The translations under genes and the position numbers were made by a program. Below, one piece after another: positions 9,805 through 18,455 of a DNA stretch of 57,555 bases. How positions within the stretch are numbered: the stretch's first letter is position 1; every line of letters begins with the position of its first letter. The stretch is from Collinsella sp. (GTDB taxonomy: Bacteria; Actinomycetota; Coriobacteriia; Coriobacteriales; Coriobacteriaceae), in assembly GCA_019414645.1 (NCBI GenBank), contig DXLP01000015.1, positions 1-57,555 on the forward strand, in the 5' to 3' direction. A model generated the notes under the pieces. That model did no database searches. It was not told the origin of the DNA and saw only the letters and a list, made by a program, of their open reading frames with translations.

Positions 9805-10137
9805 ACACATATACTTCACGCATGGCACACTTCATCTTAATAAAGCGTATTTACGTGCTTAAACGCGTTTTAATCCTAAAATCAAATGGAACTAAACTTT
9901 GTTAAACCATCCTCAAATTGCATATTTCCAATAAACCTATGAATAGAATTAGCGGTTCACACCGCGTCTCAACCATTTTCATTTTTATTCAGAAAAAAGT
10001 TTGTCCTATTCATTTCTGGTAAATAAATTACCGTTTACCAGACGCTTGATACCGTTCACCGGAAACTCAGTATAAGGCCCAGCGGATACCGGCTCGCTTT
10101 ACGGCCCCATTTGTAACAACTTGACTTCTCGGTATAG
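9805..10137. other. AT-rich gene-free stretch between arcT and arcA1
   Basis: No credible coding frame is seen. The stretch is clearly more AT-rich than the genes around it. It holds an inverted repeat GCGGT/ACCGC (9952-9966), a perfect 9-bp repeat TCTGGTAAA/TTTACCAGA (10015-10023/10034-10042), and another pair of box-like cores, CCGTTT (10031-10036) and CCGTTC (10052-10057), again 21 bp apart but on the other strand and without an obvious -10 at the arcA distance. Confidence 0.5.
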
Positions 10138-10176
10138 AAAAACGGACCCGCTTCACTAGGGAAACGGATCCGTTTT
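10138..10176 (-). terminator. Intrinsic terminator of the arcT-like gene
   Basis: AAAAACGGA (10138-10146) pairs with TCCGTTTT (10169-10176). On the minus strand the stem ends in TTTTTC. Confidence 0.75.
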
Positions 10177-10225
10177 CGATTATCTTCGGCTAATTTGGAT
10201 AAGGCCCCCGAAGACCATCGGAATC

Positions 10226-11350
10226 CTAGCGATCGAACTCCGCCAGTGCCTCGCCCAAAAGCCTCAGGCCCTCGCGCAGAACGTCCTCGCTCGCGCAGTA
10301 GCCCAGGCGTGCGCCACAGGGAAGCTCAAAGCGGCTGCCGGGTACCAGCAGCACTCCCCTCTCGGACAGCAGGCGCTTGCAGAACTCCTCGTCGTCCTCG
10401 GGAATATCCAGCTGGATAAACGAGGTAGACACGCCCTGTGGGGCCGTCCAGGAAACGCGATGCTGCGTATCGATCCAAGCCTGCGCGATATCGCGGTTGC
10501 CAAACACGATCTTGCGATTGCGCTCGAGGATCTTGTCCTTGTGCTCAAGCACATAGGTCGCCAAGGCGTCGTTGAACACACCGCCGCAGATCATGGTGTA
10601 ATCGCGATAGGTACGGATGCGGTTGGACACCTCTTCGTCGGCCACGACCCAGCCCACGCGGGCCGCAGGCGTCGAATAGGTCTTCGACAACGAGTTGGTG
10701 ACAATGGCCCTCTCGTACACGTCGACCATCGACATAAAGGACTCAGTGTTTTCGAGCGGCAGATACACCTCGTCGCACAGCACGTAGGCGCCCACCGAAC
10801 GGGCGATCTCGGCAATCTGGCCGAGCATATCGGTATCGAGCACCGTACCGATGGGGTTCGATGCGTTGTTTATGCAGATAAGCTTGGTGTTGGGGCGCAC
10901 CAAGCGCTTGAGTTCCTCGATATCGGGCTTCCAGCCGAGTTCCTCGCAAAGCTCCCAATACTCGACCTCGGCGCCCAGCGTGCGCGGAATCTCGTAGAGC
11001 GGCGCGTAGGTGGGCCACTCGGCGATAACGTGGTCGCCGGGCTCGACCACGGCCATGATGGCGTTGAGGTTCGCACCCGTGCAGCCATTGGTCTGCAGAA
11101 TGTGGTCGGGATTGACCTCCCGACGATACAGCTTGGCAACCACGGCCTTAAACTCCGGCGAGCCCTCGATCCAGCCGTAGTTCATCTTCTCGCGGTCCAA
11201 GCGCTCGTAGAACGTGGCGCCGTCCTGCTCATCGAGCGCGCGCAGCTCGCCCATGGTGAGCGACGAGATCGTCGACTGGGCGATGTCCCACGTGGCACTT
11301 TTCTCCCAAACGTTGAGCCATTCCTCAACGCCAATCGTCTTGATGTCCAT
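10226..11350 (-). CDS. arcT: PLP aminotransferase of the arginine deiminase cluster (ArcT-like)
   Basis: This 374-residue protein is a fold-type I class I/II aminotransferase. Visible motifs are NGCTGANLNAI (cofactor phosphate loop), the NNASNPIGT substrate/PLP segment, LCDEVYLPLE with the Asp that contacts the pyridine nitrogen, and TNSLSKTYSTPAARVGW with the Schiff-base Lys. Some lactic acid bacteria carry an aminotransferase gene, arcT, in their deiminase operons. The position here between two arcA genes is the main reason for using that name. It could act on arginine, ornithine or a derivative, but the substrate is not known. The start at 11350 follows AAGGAG at 8 nt; the upstream ATG at 11404 has no such site. 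A terminator follows at 10138-10176. Confidence 0.82.
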   Translation of the reverse strand: MDIKTIGVEEWLNVWEKSATWDIAQSTISSLTMGELRALDEQDGATFYERLDREKMNYGWIEGSPEFKAVVAKLYRREVNPDHILQTNGCTGANLNAIMAVVEPGDHVIAEWPTYAPLYEIPRTLGAEVEYWELCEELGWKPDIEELKRLVRPNTKLICINNASNPIGTVLDTDMLGQIAEIARSVGAYVLCDEVYLPLENTESFMSMVDVYERAIVTNSLSKTYSTPAARVGWVVADEEVSNRIRTYRDYTMICGGVFNDALATYVLEHKDKILERNRKIVFGNRDIAQAWIDTQHRVSWTAPQGVSTSFIQLDIPEDDEEFCKRLLSERGVLLVPGSRFELPCGARLGYCASEDVLREGLRLLGEALAEFDR

Positions 11351-11405
11351 GGCCAAGCTCCTTACAAAAGCAGTCATCCAATCGTGTTGACGTCCCTCAT
11401 ACAAG

Positions 11406-11439
11406 ATTGGGGCGGTGCGAAAACCCGCACCGCCCCAAT
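11406..11439 (-). terminator. Strong hairpin between arcA2 and arcT
   Basis: ATTGGGGCGGTGCG (11406-11419) pairs with CGCACCGCCCCAAT (11426-11439), a perfect 14-bp stem. No long U-tract follows on the minus strand. Confidence 0.65.
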
Positions 11440-11499
11440 GGGAGACATCTAATGGCAGCTAGATGTATGTATTATGACCTGTACGGGTCCTGAAAGACC

Positions 11500-12741
11500 T
11501 TAGAGGTCCTCGCGCCAGAAGGGCATGCTCATGCAGCGCGGGCCGCCGCGGCCGCGGGAGAGCTCGGCGGAGGGCACGACGAGAAGGTCCAGGCCCTCCT
11601 TGTACAGCACGTCGTTGGTGACGGTGTTGCGGGCGTAGACGCAGATCTTGCCGGGCTCGACGCACAGGGTGTTGGAGCCGTCGTTCCACTGCTCGCGGGA
11701 GGCCGCGATCGGGTCGCCGCCGCCGCAGGGGATCAGCTTGACCTGGTCGACGCCGGTGGCGTCCTCCAGGACGTGCTCGAGGGTGTCCTCGATCAGGCGG
11801 ATGTTCACGTCGCCCGGGTTCTTGCCGGCGGTCAGCTCGTAGACGCGCAGGGTGCCCATGATGGCGGGGTGGATCGTGAACTTATCGACGTCGATCTGGG
11901 TGAAGACCGTGTCGAGGTGCATGAAGGCGCGCGAGACCGGGATGTCGAAGGCCAGGATGCGCTCGACCTTGGAGTCGGAGTTCCAGAAGATGTTCTGGGC
12001 CATGACGTCGATCGCGGCGGCCTGGGTGCGCTGGGAGATGCCGACGGCGAGGGTCTTCTCGTTGATGTTCAGCACGTCGCCGCCCTCGGTGTGGAACTGG
12101 CAGTCGCGGCGGAAGTACAGCGAGACGTCCTTGTAGTCGGGGTGGTACTTGAAGATGTACTTGCCGTACAGGGTCTCGCGGTTGCGGGTGACCGAGTACA
12201 TGCGGTTGAGGTTGACGCCCTCGCCGACGACCGCGAACGGGTCGCGGGTGAAGTAGAGGTTGGGCATCGGGTCGATGATCAGGTCGGACTCGGACTCGGA
12301 GTTGACCAGGGAGTCGAGGGTCGTGGACGCCGTGAGGGGCATGTCGATCTCGGACTTGGTCATGCCGGCCATGGTCTTCTTGACGAACTCGAGGTTGTCC
12401 TCGATGGAGTCCAGCTTCTCGCGGACGATCTGCGGCATGTGCTGGCCGCGGATGCCGGCCTCGGCGATGTACTGGTCGGTGAACTCGGCGCGGGCGCCGG
12501 GGACCTGGTCGAACACCTCGGCGACGAGGTTCTCGAGATAGAGGACCTCCACGCCCTGGTCCCTCAGGATCTGGGCGAAGGTGTCGTGCTCCTGCTGCGC
12601 GACCTCCAGGAACGGGACGTCGTCGAACAGGAGTCGCTCGAGCTCGTCGGGCGGCAGGTTGAGGAGCTCGTCGCCGGGACGGTGCAGGCAGACCTTCCTG
12701 AGCTTGCCGATCTCGGAAGGCACGTGCAGACCTTTCGTCAT
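11500..12741 (-). CDS. arcA: Arginine deiminase, copy 2
   Basis: This 413-residue protein has the same sequence as the one at 8412-9653, with the same catalytic motifs (FTRDPFAVVG, FHTEGGDVLN, HLDTVFTQ and the C-terminal Cys loop RGGPRCMSMPF). The identical DNA block runs from 11498 to 12765, offset from copy 1 by exactly 3088 bp. It therefore includes the ribosome-binding site, but only about 24 bp upstream of the start codon. Beyond that the two promoters diverge except for the -10 region and the activator-type boxes. This points to recent duplication or ongoing gene conversion of the coding part. It is the first gene of the cluster in transcription order. A strong hairpin at 11406-11439 separates it from the aminotransferase gene. 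Confidence 0.96.
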   Translation of the reverse strand: MTKGLHVPSEIGKLRKVCLHRPGDELLNLPPDELERLLFDDVPFLEVAQQEHDTFAQILRDQGVEVLYLENLVAEVFDQVPGARAEFTDQYIAEAGIRGQHMPQIVREKLDSIEDNLEFVKKTMAGMTKSEIDMPLTASTTLDSLVNSESESDLIIDPMPNLYFTRDPFAVVGEGVNLNRMYSVTRNRETLYGKYIFKYHPDYKDVSLYFRRDCQFHTEGGDVLNINEKTLAVGISQRTQAAAIDVMAQNIFWNSDSKVERILAFDIPVSRAFMHLDTVFTQIDVDKFTIHPAIMGTLRVYELTAGKNPGDVNIRLIEDTLEHVLEDATGVDQVKLIPCGGGDPIAASREQWNDGSNTLCVEPGKICVYARNTVTNDVLYKEGLDLLVVPSAELSRGRGGPRCMSMPFWREDL

Positions 12742-12823
12742 GGCCTCCTACCTTTCTTTCGGGCCTTACTGGCCGAATGTATCAGCGCCCCTCCGTATGG
12801 GACGCTGCTTGCTGACAGCTCTA

Positions 12824-12829
12824 GTTATA
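12824..12829 (-). promoter_or_regulatory. arcA2 -10 element
   Basis: TATAAC on the minus strand, in GGATATAAC, corresponds to the arcA1 -10. No good -35 is seen upstream. Confidence 0.5.
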
Positions 12830-12859
12830 TCCAAAAACCACCTGCAATTCCACCTCGCC

Positions 12860-12892
12860 CCCGAACGGTCAGCAAAGTGCGATGAACGGTAT
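12860..12892 (-). promoter_or_regulatory. Tandem candidate activator boxes of arcA2
   Basis: GAACGG cores at 12863-12868 and 12884-12889 are 21 bp apart, the nearer one 34 bp upstream of the -10, exactly as at arcA1. The 15 bp between the cores do not resemble the arcA1 spacer. Confidence 0.55.
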
Positions 12893-13292
12893 ATCTCATA
12901 TGATTCCCCCATGATGCACTTCGGTTCTCTAAAGCAGGTTTTCAAAGGTAAATGTTCTTTTTTCTAAGGAATTAAGCTAGATTGCACAAATATTTTCATG
13001 TTTAGGAATTGCATAGCTAAAACGGTTTTCTGCATATATATGTCGTTTGTTCATGATTCAATTTGGATTCGATTATATTCAGCTCGCAATCATTCTTATT
13101 CATACATCCTCACCAATTGAGTATGGATATAGATTGTTTCTAAACGAGTTGGGCAGTTAGTTGCATGCCTTGGCAGCGTAAGAAGTAGGTAAAGATACCG
13201 TTCACGCAATACGTCCGTGCCACAGGTCGACTAAATTGAGACAATAGTGAATAGTGTTAGGCTACCGTCCCCTGTGGGGACTGAACGGACAG
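12893..13292. other. AT-rich gene-free stretch between arcA2 and ppk
   Basis: No gene is seen. This is the divergent control region of arcA2 (minus) and ppk (plus). It is AT-rich like the arcA1 upstream region and contains one ATACCGTTCAC box (13196-13206), the same core as the arcA boxes, on the plus strand and therefore pointing towards ppk. Confidence 0.5.
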
Positions 13293-15701
13293 ATGCATAT
13301 GCCGAGCAAAATCGAAAAGAAGCAAGCCGCCGCAAAGCTGCGCAAACCGCCGCGCGACTTCTCATACACGCAAAACCGAGAGCTCAGCTGGCTACGCTTT
13401 GACAACCGCGTGCTCGACGAAGCCTTCGACGAAACCGTTCCGTTATTCGAGCGACTAAAGTTCGTCTCGATCTTCGAGTCCAACCTCGATGAGTTCCTCA
13501 TGGTGCGCGTGGGCGGCCTGTCCGATCTGGCGGAGCTCAAAAAACAACCTGTCGACAACAAGAGCAATATGACCGCCTCCGAACAGGTCGATGCTGTCAT
13601 GGCCGAAATGCCCGGGCTCCTTACCCGTTGGGAGTCCATCTTTAAGAGCATCGAGGGCAAGCTCGACACCTTGGGCGTTCACCGCGCCCACATCGATTCG
13701 CTTACGCCCGAGGAGCGTACCTTTGTAACCCGCTACTTCCAGGCCTACGTGTCGCCGGTCATCTCGCCGCTGGTCATCGATCCTCGCCACCCCTTCCCCA
13801 ACCTGCGCAACGGCGCGCTCTATCTGGCCTGTGGTCTGGACGGCGCCACCGACGAGGAGAGCCTACTGGGCCTTATCGAGATTCCCGCCTCGATGAACCG
13901 CGTGGTCGAGATCCCCTCGCCCACCGGCACCTACTCCTACATCTTGCTCGAGGACGTCATCCTCGCCTGCCTGGACAGCTGCTTTGGCTCCTATAAGCCG
14001 CTGGATCGTGCGCTCATCCGCGTCACCCGCAACGCCGACATCGATCCGGACGGCGAGGGCGTCGAAGAGGAAGAGGACTACCGCCAGCACATGAAGCGCA
14101 TTCTCAAGAAGCGCCTGCGCCTGCAGCCGGTAGTGCTCGCGGTCTCGGGGTCGCTCGAGAAGGCGACGCTCAAGACTATCCGCAAGGCGCTCGAGCTTTC
14201 GCGCCGCTCTGTCTTTACCTGCGATATCCCGCTCAACCTGGGCTACGTCTTTGGCATTGAGGGCAAGATTCCCGAGCACCTGCGCAACGAGCTCCTCTTT
14301 ACGCCGTTTAAGCCACAGCCCAACCCCACCATCGACATGACCCGCTCCATCCGCGAGCAGGTGCTGCAGCACGACAAGCTGCTCTTCTACCCTTACGAGG
14401 CCATGAATCCGTTCCTGGATCTGGTACACGAGGCAGCCTACGATCCCGAGTGCATCTCGTTGCGCATCACGCTCTACCGCGTGGCCAAGCAGAGCCGCCT
14501 ATGCGAGTCGCTGATCGATGCCGCCGAGAACGGCAAAGAGGTCACGGTGCTCATGGAGCTCCGCGCCCGCTTTGACGAGCAGAACAACATCGAGTGGGCC
14601 GAGCGTCTGGAAGAGGCAGGCTGCACCGTCATCTACGGCTCCGAAGGCTTTAAGTGCCACTCCAAGATCTGCCAGCTCACCTATCGCGAGGGCATGGCGC
14701 TCACCCGCCTCACGCTTTTGGGCACCGGCAACTTTAACGAGAAGACGGCCAAACTCTACAGCGACTTTATGCTCATGACAGCCCATCCCGGCATCGGTGA
14801 AGACGCCAACCTGTTCTTCCGCAATCTGTCGCTGGGCAACCTGCGCGGCGACTACCGCTTCCTGGGTGTGGCGCCCGTCGGACTGAAACCGCTCATCATG
14901 CGCGGGCTTGACCGCGAGATCCAGCGCGCCCTTGCCGGCGAGCCCGCCCGCGTGTTCTTTAAGCTCAACTCACTGACCGACCGCGAGGTTATCGACAAGA
15001 TCGCCGAGGCATCGTGTGCCGGCGTGCGCGTAGACATGATCATCCGCGGCATCTCGTGCCTCAAGCCCGGTGTTCCGGGCAAGACCGAGAACGTGCATGT
15101 CCGCTCCATCGTCGGACGCTTTTTGGAGCACGCGCGCGTCTATGCTTTCGGCGTGGACTCGGACATGATTTACCTGAGCTCGGCAGACATGATGACGCGC
15201 AACACCGAGCACCGCGTGGAGATTGCCTTCCCCGTGCTCGACCCCACCTGCCGCGCTCTGGTGCACGAGTACATGGGCATGCAGCTGCGCGACAACGTGA
15301 AGGCCCGCAGCCTCACGAGCGACGGCACCTGGGTCCCCGTGGAGCGTGCAGAGGGTGAGAAACCCTTCAACTCACAGGAAGCCCTGCTGGAGCGCGCCTA
15401 TCGCAACGCCGAGGCCGCGCCCGAGCCCGTCATTGAGGCGGAACCTGCCTCCGAGGCCGAGCCGCAGCCAGTAGCACCCAAGGTCCAAGAGGTCCAGGCG
15501 ACCGTCATTGAGCCCGAGCCTGCACCTGCACCTCAGCCCGATCCGCAGGTCACCAAGCCCGCACCCGAGACGAGCGCCCGTCGCGATAAGCCCGCTGGCA
15601 AGACCAAGGCCATCGAGCGCCATCGCCCCGGCCGCGTGCGCATGGGCCTGGGTCTGATCGGCCTGGGTCTTAAGACGCTCATTACCGGCAAGACGAAATA
15701 G
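13293..15701 (+). CDS. ppk1: Polyphosphate kinase 1 with a long C-terminal tail
   Basis: This protein of about 802 residues reversibly builds polyphosphate from ATP. The N-terminal domain contains NRELSWLRFDNRVL and FESNLDEFLMVRVGG. The two phospholipase D-like domains show the autophosphorylated His in GFKCHSKICQL and the later SADMMTRNTEHRVE motif. The core ends near YMGMQLRDNVKARSLTSDG. After this comes a tail of roughly 110 residues rich in Pro, Glu and Ala, ending in a Lys/Arg-rich and then glycine-leucine segment (GLGLIGLGLKTLI). That tail is longer than in typical PPK1 proteins I know. The start is uncertain: ATGs at 13293 and 13299 are preferred over the GTG at 13254. A terminator follows at 15725-15768. 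Confidence 0.93.
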   Translation: MHMPSKIEKKQAAAKLRKPPRDFSYTQNRELSWLRFDNRVLDEAFDETVPLFERLKFVSIFESNLDEFLMVRVGGLSDLAELKKQPVDNKSNMTASEQVDAVMAEMPGLLTRWESIFKSIEGKLDTLGVHRAHIDSLTPEERTFVTRYFQAYVSPVISPLVIDPRHPFPNLRNGALYLACGLDGATDEESLLGLIEIPASMNRVVEIPSPTGTYSYILLEDVILACLDSCFGSYKPLDRALIRVTRNADIDPDGEGVEEEEDYRQHMKRILKKRLRLQPVVLAVSGSLEKATLKTIRKALELSRRSVFTCDIPLNLGYVFGIEGKIPEHLRNELLFTPFKPQPNPTIDMTRSIREQVLQHDKLLFYPYEAMNPFLDLVHEAAYDPECISLRITLYRVAKQSRLCESLIDAAENGKEVTVLMELRARFDEQNNIEWAERLEEAGCTVIYGSEGFKCHSKICQLTYREGMALTRLTLLGTGNFNEKTAKLYSDFMLMTAHPGIGEDANLFFRNLSLGNLRGDYRFLGVAPVGLKPLIMRGLDREIQRALAGEPARVFFKLNSLTDREVIDKIAEASCAGVRVDMIIRGISCLKPGVPGKTENVHVRSIVGRFLEHARVYAFGVDSDMIYLSSADMMTRNTEHRVEIAFPVLDPTCRALVHEYMGMQLRDNVKARSLTSDGTWVPVERAEGEKPFNSQEALLERAYRNAEAAPEPVIEAEPASEAEPQPVAPKVQEVQATVIEPEPAPAPQPDPQVTKPAPETSARRDKPAGKTKAIERHRPGRVRMGLGLIGLGLKTLITGKTK

Positions 15702-15724
15702 TCGTTTGTAGAAGCAGTTTGTAG

Positions 15725-15768
15725 AAGCGCCCCGCATTTGAGGAAAGCCTCGGATACGGGGCGCTTTT
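15725..15768 (+). terminator. Intrinsic terminator of ppk
   Basis: AAGCGCCCCG (15725-15734) pairs with CGGGGCGCTT (15757-15766), with an inner GAGG/CCTC pair and a TTTT tail. Just before it GTTTGTAGAAGC is repeated in tandem (15704-15715, 15717-15728). Confidence 0.85.
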
Positions 15769-15814
15769 CCCTGCTACCATGGTGCGAACAACAACGCGAA
15801 TGACAGGCAGGAAT

Positions 15815-17128
15815 ATGAAGCTCACTATAGAATCGATGACCTACGGCGCCGACGGGCTGGCGCACGCCGACAACGGCAAGGCCGTCTTTGTGCAGGGTGC
15901 CGTGGCAGGCGACACCGTCGAGGCCGAGGTCGTACAGGACGGCAAGTCATTCATGCGCGCCCGCACCACCGAGATTCTGGAGCCAAGCCCCAATCGCATT
16001 CAGCCTCCCTGCCCCTTCGTGGGCATCTGCGGCGGCTGCTCGTGGGGCAATCTCTCACGCACGGCACAGCTCGCCGCCAAGGAGCAAAACCTGCGCTCCA
16101 CGCTCGAGCGCATCGGCAAGTTCGCTCCTGAGCTGGCAGATGAGTTGGTACAGCCCATCTGCCACACCAAGGACGACTGGGGCTACCGCAATAAAATCGA
16201 GCTCGAACCGACCGTCGTCAACGGTCGCGTGCGCCTTGGCATGCACGGTGTCGACCCCAGCAAAATCGTGACCGTCGATATGTGTCCGCTGTTCGATAAG
16301 CGCTTCCCGAAGGCACTCAAATCGGTCGTCGGCGCACTCAACTATCTAAGCGGCAGCCATGACTTGGGGCTCGAACGCGTGGGCATTCGCGCATCGCGCC
16401 GCACCAAGGCACTCGAGGTCGCACTCTGGACGCCTACGGGCTCTTTTCCGCGCTCGCAGGTCTCCCGCGTGCTGGCGGACGCCGCTCATCCTACGAGCAT
16501 CGTACGCGTGATGAGCAAGGGCGAAAAGAAGGCCCGCTGTGTCTCCAAGGTCGAAATGCTCGCCGGAGAGGGCTCATGGACCGAGAATATCGCCGAGGAT
16601 CAGATGCGCTTGTCTGCCCCGTCTTTTTTCCAGGTCAACACCAAGGGTGCCCAGATTTTGATCGATCTTGTCATGGAAGCGCTCGACCCGCAGGAAGACG
16701 AGCTTGCCGTGGACCTGTACTGCGGTGCCGGCACCTTTACCCTGCCGCTCGCCCGCCGCTGCGACTTTGTCGCTGCCGTCGAGGCCTACGGCCCCGCCGT
16801 GCGCGATCTACGCCGTAACCTGGAAATCAACAAGCTTGATAACGTCGACGTCATTGGCGGAGACGCGGTGCGCGAGTTCCCCGACCAGGATGCCGACATC
16901 TTGGTGGTCGACCCGCCGCGCGCAGGCCTCGCCCCCGAGGCGATCGGCCTTATCGCCAGCACGAGTGCCCGCGATGTCGCCTACGTGAGCTGCGACCCGG
17001 CCACCCTGGCGCGCGATCTCAAACGCTTTGTCGAAGAAGGCACCTTCTCCCCCGTAAAGATCACGCCAGTCGACCTGTTCCCACAAACCTTCCACTGCGA
17101 GACCGTCGTCCACCTTAGGCGCAACTAG
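15815..17128 (+). CDS. 23S rRNA (uracil-5-)-methyltransferase, RlmD/RumA family
   Basis: This protein of about 437 residues belongs to the TrmA/RlmC/RlmD SAM-dependent uridine C5-methyltransferases. An N-terminal TRAM-like beta domain (about 1-58) is followed by a cysteine cluster PCPFVGICGGCSW typical of the 4Fe-4S members, with a further Cys in CPLF. The catalytic domain has the SAM loop DLYCGAGTFTLPLA, the VDPPRAGL motif and the nucleophilic Cys in YVSCDPATLARDL. The exact target uridine cannot be read from sequence, so no symbol is given. The ATG at 15815 is chosen because AGGCAGGA lies just upstream; a frame beginning at 15779 lacks a comparable site. Confidence 0.9.
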   Translation: MKLTIESMTYGADGLAHADNGKAVFVQGAVAGDTVEAEVVQDGKSFMRARTTEILEPSPNRIQPPCPFVGICGGCSWGNLSRTAQLAAKEQNLRSTLERIGKFAPELADELVQPICHTKDDWGYRNKIELEPTVVNGRVRLGMHGVDPSKIVTVDMCPLFDKRFPKALKSVVGALNYLSGSHDLGLERVGIRASRRTKALEVALWTPTGSFPRSQVSRVLADAAHPTSIVRVMSKGEKKARCVSKVEMLAGEGSWTENIAEDQMRLSAPSFFQVNTKGAQILIDLVMEALDPQEDELAVDLYCGAGTFTLPLARRCDFVAAVEAYGPAVRDLRRNLEINKLDNVDVIGGDAVREFPDQDADILVVDPPRAGLAPEAIGLIASTSARDVAYVSCDPATLARDLKRFVEEGTFSPVKITPVDLFPQTFHCETVVHLRRN

Positions 17129-17233
17129 CCGCTTAATCATTGCTCAGAAAATCATTGGGAAATCGAGCGTGGCAAGCGGAGGTCTTCGGGGTATAAGACG
17201 GCTAATTGTATGCCGCCTATGAAAGGAACCCTC

Positions 17234-17776
17234 ATGCCCAGCGTTGCCGTTCTCGCCGCCGATGGCTTTGAAACTATTGAATGCTTGACCATGGTCGATG
17301 TCATGCGTCGCGGCGGCGTGCGTGCCACGCTCGTCTCGATCATGCCCACGCGCGAGGTCGTAAGCTCGCTGCAGATCCCCGTGACCTGCGATGCGCTCTT
17401 TGATGAGATCAACTTTGACGAGTACGACTGCGTCGTGCTGCCCGGCGGCCTGCCCGGTGCCACCAACCTGCGCGCAGATCAGCGCGTCTGCGACGTGGTC
17501 TGCGAGTTCGCCGCAACCAAGCACGTCGCCGCCATCTGCGCCGCCCCGTTTATCCTGGGCGAGCTCGACCTGCTCGAGGGGCGCCATGCCACGTGCTTCC
17601 CTGGCTTTGAGAAAAGCTTCCCCGAAGGCGCCTATACCGGCGAGAAGGTCACGCAAGACGGCAACATCATCACTGCCAGCGGCATGGCACAGTCCCTCCC
17701 CTTTGCATTGGAGCTGCTGCGCACGCTCGCCGGCGACAAGGCCGTCGAGAAGGTCGCCGAGGGCATCCAACTATGA
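17234..17776 (+). CDS. DJ-1/PfpI family protein
   Basis: This 180-residue protein has the flavodoxin-like DJ-1/ThiJ/PfpI fold. Signs are AVLAADGFETIECLTMVDVMRRGG at the N-terminus, with the conserved acidic residue of the active site, VLPGGLPGATNLR, and the nucleophile elbow AAICAAPFILGELDLL with the reactive Cys. Members closest to this layout are often annotated as DJ-1-type deglycases or chaperones, but that activity is disputed for the family and is not claimed here. The ATG at 17234 follows AAAGGA. Its stop overlaps the start of maf by four bases (ATGA), so the two are translationally coupled. Confidence 0.88.
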   Translation: MPSVAVLAADGFETIECLTMVDVMRRGGVRATLVSIMPTREVVSSLQIPVTCDALFDEINFDEYDCVVLPGGLPGATNLRADQRVCDVVCEFAATKHVAAICAAPFILGELDLLEGRHATCFPGFEKSFPEGAYTGEKVTQDGNIITASGMAQSLPFALELLRTLAGDKAVEKVAEGIQL

Positions 17777-18354
17777 TTTTGGCTTCGCAATCGCCGCGCC
17801 GCATAGAGCTGATGCGCGAGGCAGGCTACAACATTCGCGTGATTCCCGCGGATATCGACGAAACGCCCTTTGATGGCGAGGCCCCGCTCACGCTTGTCGA
17901 GCGCTTGGCACGCGCCAAGGCGGCTGCCGTTGCTGCCGAGCATGCCGAGCCCAATGAGCTAACGGTCGCGGCCGACACCATCGTCACCTTTGACGGCAAG
18001 ATTCTGGGCAAGCCGGCAACCGAGGACGAGGCGCGCACTATGCTCCGTGAGCTTTCGGGCCGCACGCACCAGGTCGCAACCGGCGTCTGCATCGTTAAGG
18101 CAGGCGATACGGCCGCCCCGCATGCCGCCGAAAGCCTGTCCTTTGTCGATGTGACCGACGTGACGTTCTACGAGCTCACCGACGAGCAGATCGAGCACTA
18201 CGTCGCCTCGGGTGAGCCCATGGACAAGGCCGGCGCCTACGGCATTCAGGGCACAGGAGGACGCATGCTCGTGCACGATATTTCGGGCGACTTCTATAAC
18301 GTGGTGGGCCTACCCATCGCCCGCGTCGCGCGCGCGATTCAAAAACTCTCGTAA
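17773..18354 (+). CDS. maf: Maf-type nucleoside triphosphate pyrophosphatase
   Basis: This 193-residue protein is a Maf/YhdE-family pyrophosphatase, thought to hydrolyse dTTP/UTP or modified nucleotides and linked to septation control. The phosphate-binding N-terminus ILASQSPRRIELM, the DETPF segment, the catalytic AADTIV motif, GKPATEDEARTML and SGRTHQVATGV are all in order, and AYGIQGTGG is near the C-terminus. It overlaps the DJ-1 gene by four bases and probably shares its mRNA. The length matches the family. Confidence 0.94.
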   Translation: MILASQSPRRIELMREAGYNIRVIPADIDETPFDGEAPLTLVERLARAKAAAVAAEHAEPNELTVAADTIVTFDGKILGKPATEDEARTMLRELSGRTHQVATGVCIVKAGDTAAPHAAESLSFVDVTDVTFYELTDEQIEHYVASGEPMDKAGAYGIQGTGGRMLVHDISGDFYNVVGLPIARVARAIQKLS

Positions 18355-18455
18355 TTGCATCTGGCGCTGGGTATCCCCCGGCGCCTACAATTTTGGCGTA
18401 CCGTACGGATCCCGACCGGGCACAAGGCGCGGCGGAAAACCGATAGGAGTTAAAC

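Noticed and set aside
8412..12741. One arcA copy being a pseudogene
   Set aside because: Both encode the same full-length 413-residue protein with all catalytic residues and the same ribosome-binding site.
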